From JAGORY01 sp964517585 (GTDB lineage Bacteria; Patescibacteriota; Gracilibacteria; Peribacterales; Peribacteraceae), in assembly GCA_964517585.1 (NCBI GenBank), contig CAZFCB010000045.1, positions 1 through 9,179 of the forward strand: DNA of 9,179 bases. Direction: 5' to 3'. A program made the position numbers and the translations under genes. This document shows positions 5,778 through 9,179 of this stretch, piece by piece (the first letter of the stretch is position 1; the number at the start of each line of letters is the position of its first letter). The notes beneath the pieces were generated by a model. It saw nothing but the letters and a program-made list of their open reading frames with translations, had not been told where the DNA came from and did not search any database.

Positions 5778-6656
5778 TCAACGCGGAATCATATTGTTGA
5801 CTTGATTAATATCTTTATTATCAACGATTCGATCACCATTGACATCCGGATAGAGCGCCTTTTTCGTCGGATCGGGGTAGCCCATTGTTGCTGGTTTCTT
5901 CACTATCATTGGATTGCTTTTGTTCGAGTAATACATGACAAGTACATCATAATCAGCTTGAGTGACACTATTGTCACCATTGACATCTTCGGCGAGGTAC
6001 GGGTTTTGCCATGCACTTGGGTTGCTCAGCCAATCATTCACCACTTGCCAATCATTGTGATCGACACTGCCCTTATTATTTACGTTGGGGAAACAGCGAG
6101 CAGCATCACCGGCAGTCGTACAAAATTTTGAGCTCATATATGTCGTGACTGCAATGGCATCTTTCATATCAGACTTTCCATCGTTATTCACATCCGTCGG
6201 GAAATCCTTATTGTGTAGTGTGGCGGTCTGCGGTTCTCCTTCTGGCTTTGGCTGAGAATTGACCTTATTGATTACCCTGATCATATCAGTAGTATTCACA
6301 TTTCCATCACCACTGACATCAGGGAAAAGAAGTTTACTAGTCGGAAGGAGAAATGGTTTGCGGTTGGGAGAATAGGTCTTCGGCGTGTTCGAATTCTGGA
6401 GATAGTTCTTGAGGTTCTCAACATCCTCTTTATTGATCGTGCCATCATTGTTGACGTCCTCAGGCTTGTCTGTATTGCACCACCGATTTTTTTCGCATCG
6501 TACGATTGCGATTGTAGGAGGTGGGCCAGTGGGAGTTTTCTGTTGATTCACAGAGCCCGTAAGGCGGCTTGTGCCGAAGGTGAGTGCGAAAAACATTCCT
6601 GCTGCGACGATGACAAGTGCGACGAGAGTAAATCGGTTACTGGGAGCGATCTGCAT
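5778..6656 (-). CDS. Membrane-anchored protein with six dockerin-type calcium-loop repeats
   Basis: A 292-residue protein with a hydrophobic N-terminal segment (about 8-27) that acts as a signal anchor or signal peptide. It then carries six loops with the dockerin/EF-hand pattern D-x-N-x-D-G...D: starts at 67, 113, 155, 191, 224 and 271, each followed by a short helix (for example DVNNDGTINKED at 67-78). Loop 4 (NVNNKGSVDHND, 191-202) has Lys at the fifth ligand position and is probably degenerate. Dockerin modules bind calcium and, in cellulosomes, dock to cohesins. Loop spacings of 33-47 residues are equal to or wider than the roughly 34 of classical dockerins. No catalytic domain is present, which is unusual because dockerins normally ride on enzymes. 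Two cysteine pairs (54/60 and 179/188) could form disulfides outside the cell. The start has a promoter but no Shine-Dalgarno. The stop is TGA. Structural role or partner unknown. Confidence 0.88.
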   Translation of the reverse strand: MQIAPSNRFTLVALVIVAAGMFFALTFGTSRLTGSVNQQKTPTGPPPTIAIVRCEKNRWCNTDKPEDVNNDGTINKEDVENLKNYLQNSNTPKTYSPNRKPFLLPTSKLLFPDVSGDGNVNTTDMIRVINKVNSQPKPEGEPQTATLHNKDFPTDVNNDGKSDMKDAIAVTTYMSSKFCTTAGDAARCFPNVNNKGSVDHNDWQVVNDWLSNPSAWQNPYLAEDVNGDNSVTQADYDVLVMYYSNKSNPMIVKKPATMGYPDPTKKALYPDVNGDRIVDNKDINQVNNMIPR

Positions 6657-6683
6657 GAGTAGAGGCGTGGGAAATTAATGAAA

Positions 6684-6711
6684 ATTCTAGCATCAATGAC
6701 ATTAAGCACAA
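6684..6711 (-). promoter_or_regulatory. Candidate promoter for the dockerin-repeat gene
   Basis: On the minus strand TTGTGC (6711-6706) is followed after 16 bases by TAGAAT (6689-6684), which is preceded by TGC and so forms an extended -10. Transcription would begin near 6677, giving a leader of about 20 bases with no Shine-Dalgarno. It is divergent from the purB promoter, 26 bases apart. Confidence 0.5.
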
Positions 6712-6736
6712 GTGAAAGTGGCAAGCCCCTGATACG

Positions 6737-6745
6737 TGCTACACT
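6737..6745 (+). promoter_or_regulatory. Candidate extended -10 promoter for purB
   Basis: TGCTACACT fits the extended -10 pattern TGnTATAAT. The box ends eight bases before ATG 6754, so transcription would begin about two bases ahead of the start codon. No good -35 is visible, which is common for extended -10 promoters. TACACT is also the -10 proposed at 1446-1451. Confidence 0.45.
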
Positions 6746-6753
6746 GTCATCCA

Positions 6754-8070
6754 ATGCAGCCTCTCTCTCCGCTCGACGGTCGTTACGCATCCAAAGTCGA
6801 TGCGCTCAGGCCGTTTTTCACGGAAGAAGCACTGATGCGAGCGAGGATTTTCATTGAGATCAGCTACTTTGCAGCACTCGCTGACGACAAGGGTATTCCT
6901 GAGCTCAAGGCGCTCTCTCTGCGTGAAAAGCAATCTATGCAGAAACTTGTCGATGATTTTGATGACAAAGAAGCTGCAAAAATTCGGGATATCGAAAAGA
7001 AAACAAATCACGACGTAAAAGCTGTGGAGTATTATTTGCAGAAAGAATTACAGAAAATTGTTGGGGCAAAATTCAAAAACGAGTTCCTTCACTTCGCGCT
7101 CACCAGTGAAGACGTGAATAACCTTGCCTACGGCGTTCTTATTTCTGATGCCATTCGCAAAGTACTCCGTCCAGAATTGCAGGCAGTCATTACGACCATT
7201 CGTACTCTTGCGATGCCGAATATGAAAAGACGTATGTTGTCACTGACACACGGTCAGCCTGCTACTCCTACAACTCTGGGCAAAGAAATGATGGTGTTCG
7301 TTGAGCGGCTCGAACGACAGCGTGACAGCCTTGTGGACTTCCGTATGTGTGGCAAGTTTGGTGGAGCAGTTGGCAATTATTTTGCGCACCGGTCAGCGTA
7401 CCCAGATATGAACTGGGAAGCCTTTGGCCGGAAATTTATGAAGTCTCTCAAGCTTGATCCTCTTTCCTTCACAACGCAGATCAATCCTCATGATGACATC
7501 GCAGAACTTAGCCATATCTATGTCCGCATCAACACGATTCTCATTGATCTTTCTCGCGATATTTGGTCGTACATCTCACGTGGTGTTTTCCGTCAGCGTG
7601 TCATCAGTGGGGAAGTAGGATCTTCTACTATGCCGCACAAAGTAAACCCAATTGATTTTGAAAATGCCGAAGGAAACCTGGGCCTTAGCTCCGCACTTTT
7701 CACGCATTTCGCCGAGAAACTTCCCATCAGTCGGCTCCAGCGAGATCTGTCGGATTCGACAGTCCAGCGTAATATTGGCATTGCATTTTGCTACCATTTT
7801 CTTGCACTGTCTTCACTCGAGAAAGGCTTTTCAAAGCTCATGGTTGATAAAGAGCTGATGGCAGATGAGCTCCATTCACACCCAGAAGTGATGACGGAAG
7901 CAGTGCAGACAGTGATGCGCAAGAACGGATGTGGCGATGCGTACGAGAGGATGAAGGCGATGAGCCGTGGCAAACGAGTGACGTGGGAAGATCTTCGGAG
8001 TTTTGTTGAGAAACTCGACATTAAAAAAGAGGATACAGTGAGGCTTTTGGAGCTTTTAAAGGGCAACTAG
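6754..8070 (+). CDS. purB: Adenylosuccinate lyase PurB
   Basis: Cytoplasmic homotetrameric lyase of the fumarase/aspartase superfamily. It releases fumarate from SAICAR in purine synthesis and from adenylosuccinate to make AMP. The 438 residues align by eye along their whole length with the E. coli-type enzyme (456 aa). Landmarks are PLDGRY (6-11), the TNHDVKAVEY segment (84-93), TSED (117-120), THGQPATP with the general acid His166 (165-172), GAVGNY (204-209), the flexible signature loop GSSTMPHKVNPIDFEN (289-304) with the catalytic Ser290/291, and RDLSDSTVQRN (330-340). All key residues are present. ATG 6754 was chosen because the protein then starts right before PLDGRY; an upstream in-frame start at 6736 would fall inside the promoter. 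The stop is TAG. No other purine gene is nearby, so a salvage/interconversion role (IMP to AMP, with PurA elsewhere) is possible. Confidence 0.97.
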   Translation: MQPLSPLDGRYASKVDALRPFFTEEALMRARIFIEISYFAALADDKGIPELKALSLREKQSMQKLVDDFDDKEAAKIRDIEKKTNHDVKAVEYYLQKELQKIVGAKFKNEFLHFALTSEDVNNLAYGVLISDAIRKVLRPELQAVITTIRTLAMPNMKRRMLSLTHGQPATPTTLGKEMMVFVERLERQRDSLVDFRMCGKFGGAVGNYFAHRSAYPDMNWEAFGRKFMKSLKLDPLSFTTQINPHDDIAELSHIYVRINTILIDLSRDIWSYISRGVFRQRVISGEVGSSTMPHKVNPIDFENAEGNLGLSSALFTHFAEKLPISRLQRDLSDSTVQRNIGIAFCYHFLALSSLEKGFSKLMVDKELMADELHSHPEVMTEAVQTVMRKNGCGDAYERMKAMSRGKRVTWEDLRSFVEKLDIKKEDTVRLLELLKGN

Positions 8071-8080
8071 CGCATTCGCA

Positions 8081-8109
8081 TTGACGAGAAAATTTGTGAG
8101 GATCACACT
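8081..8109 (+). promoter_or_regulatory. Candidate promoter between purB and the downstream gene
   Basis: TTGACG (8081-8086, 5 of 6 consensus bases) and CACACT (8104-8109) are 17 bases apart. The predicted start site is near 8116, three bases before TTG 8119, the same geometry as ftsH. The -10 match is modest, so read-through from purB remains the alternative. Confidence 0.35.
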
Positions 8110-8118
8110 TTCGCGCGC

Positions 8119-9179
8119 TTGCCGAAAGAGCCTCCCCCTTCTGCCGAAGACTCCACATTAGAACGCTTGAGGAGAGTCGTTTGGGAGCGTAAACCTATCC
8201 TTGGAAGAATTGTTGATCGCCTTGGCAGCAAGTCACTCATCGAATACGTTCGTGGATACACACCAACCGAGATCCATCCCCTCATGCAAGCGCGCACGGA
8301 TGAGTTCCTCTCGACGTTTCAGCGTGAGGTCGCAGAGACATTCACGACCGAAGATGGTCTTATTGCTGCTGAGCAGCTTCGAAAAACGTTGTACGTAGCA
8401 ACCAATGACCATCATGGTCCGATGAATGCATTCGATGCATTCAATGCACACCTCACACTGTCCCTCGCGTCTTCTGCAGGGAAGATCGAGCCACTGAAAG
8501 CCATCATCGTCCTGTCCTGTTGTAATGTCTCTCTGAATAACGTGTCATTCCCACGGGGGCTCCTCTATAGCGTTGCTCGTCCTGACACAATTGGCACACA
8601 AAGAATGTCGCTTCTCCGCTTTGAGCACGGACATTCTCTGTATGGCTATCGGCCGTATGGACAGAAGGAAGTCATTTCGATGCGACAACATCTCACAGAG
8701 ACAATTCGCAGTGGTGAAGTCTCTACGAGGACGGGAAAAAAATTGACACATCTCCTTGAGGCTCTCCTTGCCGATCCTGCAATTACACAGAGAAAAACGT
8801 ACGCCGCACAAGCAAGCATCATCAATAGACGGTTGTGGGAGTTGGTTTTTGAAGGTCGGGATATTCCTCGTATGATTGAAGTGACGCAGGAGCGGCTTGT
8901 TGCCAAGCTGTTGATTGAGCATCATTTGGGTCGGGATACGATGCTCCATCGGTGCCTTTTCTCCGAAGAATTTGAACGTAAAATTGTAGAACATTTTGAC
9001 GGTATGTATGGAGCCTTTTCTCTCGCGGAGAAGATGGGTACGTATCTCTTCTGGGGACGTCAGCAGGCTGGTCAGCGTGTCCGTATGACGAGAGTAGGTG
9101 ACTTTCTGACATCGGAGGACGACAGTGTGCGCATCGCGTGGACACCGGAAGCTGTTGCTCAGGCCTTGCAAGAACGCCG
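8119..9179 (+). CDS. Large protein of unknown function, 3' end beyond the window
   Basis: The frame of purB stays open from directly after its TAG (8068-8070) to the end of the window, 369 codons without a stop. The first usable in-frame start is TTG 8119, giving at least 353 residues. No ATG occurs in frame until 8284, which would remove a well-formed charged N-terminal region. The sequence looks like a soluble globular protein with no signal peptide or membrane helix. Visible landmarks are an Arg-rich helical N-terminus (about 16-45), DHHGPMN (97-103), a hydrophobic strand ending in a Cys pair and Asn (IIVLSCCN, 129-136), FPRGLLYS (144-151), HGHSLYGYRPYG (171-182), and a C-terminal half of charged helices. 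The His, Cys and Asn clusters could be catalytic or metal-binding, but I do not recognise the family and assign no function. A 208-codon open frame on the opposite strand is its shadow. Confidence 0.8.
   Translation, partial: MPKEPPPSAEDSTLERLRRVVWERKPILGRIVDRLGSKSLIEYVRGYTPTEIHPLMQARTDEFLSTFQREVAETFTTEDGLIAAEQLRKTLYVATNDHHGPMNAFDAFNAHLTLSLASSAGKIEPLKAIIVLSCCNVSLNNVSFPRGLLYSVARPDTIGTQRMSLLRFEHGHSLYGYRPYGQKEVISMRQHLTETIRSGEVSTRTGKKLTHLLEALLADPAITQRKTYAAQASIINRRLWELVFEGRDIPRMIEVTQERLVAKLLIEHHLGRDTMLHRCLFSEEFERKIVEHFDGMYGAFSLAEKMGTYLFWGRQQAGQRVRMTRVGDFLTSEDDSVRIAWTPEAVAQALQER

Noticed and set aside
8545..9171. Minus-strand open frame of 208 codons near the right edge
   Set aside because: It lies entirely antisense to the longer plus-strand frame (8071 to the edge, 369 codons), has a biased, Cys- and Ser-rich composition and no promoter or start context.
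1..9179. TGA recoded as glycine (code 25), tRNA or rRNA genes, CRISPR array, insertion sequence or prophage
   Set aside because: TGA ends three genes and interrupts none. No cloverleaf, regularly spaced repeats, transposase or phage-like protein was found on either strand by eye.

Overview
The window looks like a chromosomal segment from a bacterium of the Candidate Phyla Radiation, most plausibly the Peregrinibacteria/Peribacteria group. This is an inference from style, not a marker-gene result. The grounds are moderate GC content, short gaps, several small membrane-anchored proteins without clear relatives, an ALG5-like glycosyltransferase, a stand-alone dockerin-repeat protein and a scarcity of Shine-Dalgarno sites. 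TGA acts as a stop in three genes and interrupts none, so the standard bacterial code fits and the TGA=Gly code of Gracilibacteria/SR1 does not.

Left part (1-3904, + strand): the 3' end of a secreted-looking protein with a long Pro/Thr/Glu-rich tail, then an ALG5/DPM1-type GT2 glycosyltransferase, then a small N-terminally anchored protein of unknown function closed by a strong intrinsic terminator, then ftsH, the membrane AAA+ zinc protease. Middle part (3870-6656, mostly - strand): a 109-residue orphan converging on and overlapping the ftsH 3' end; an intergenic stretch with a probable minus-strand terminator and a rod-like inverted repeat; an S66 (LD-carboxypeptidase/MccF-like) serine peptidase; a 305-base gap holding two inverted copies of a palindromic repeat; and a membrane-anchored protein with six dockerin-type calcium-loop repeats. 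Right part (6754-9179, + strand): purB, divergent from the dockerin gene, and then a long open frame running off the window edge. That frame begins after the purB stop, most likely at a TTG codon, and I do not recognise its product.

The genes do not form one pathway. Cell-envelope themes dominate (glycosyl transfer, peptidoglycan or peptide cleavage, membrane proteolysis, surface proteins), with purB as the metabolic exception. Two observations stand out. First, an inverted pair of REP-like palindromes at 5602-5722 resembles a REPIN and belongs to a motif style I associate with proteobacterial repeats. Second, several genes without a Shine-Dalgarno site have a plausible -10 box 6-9 bases before the start codon, which suggests leaderless or nearly leaderless mRNAs. 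No tRNA, rRNA, CRISPR array, transposase or prophage gene was found.
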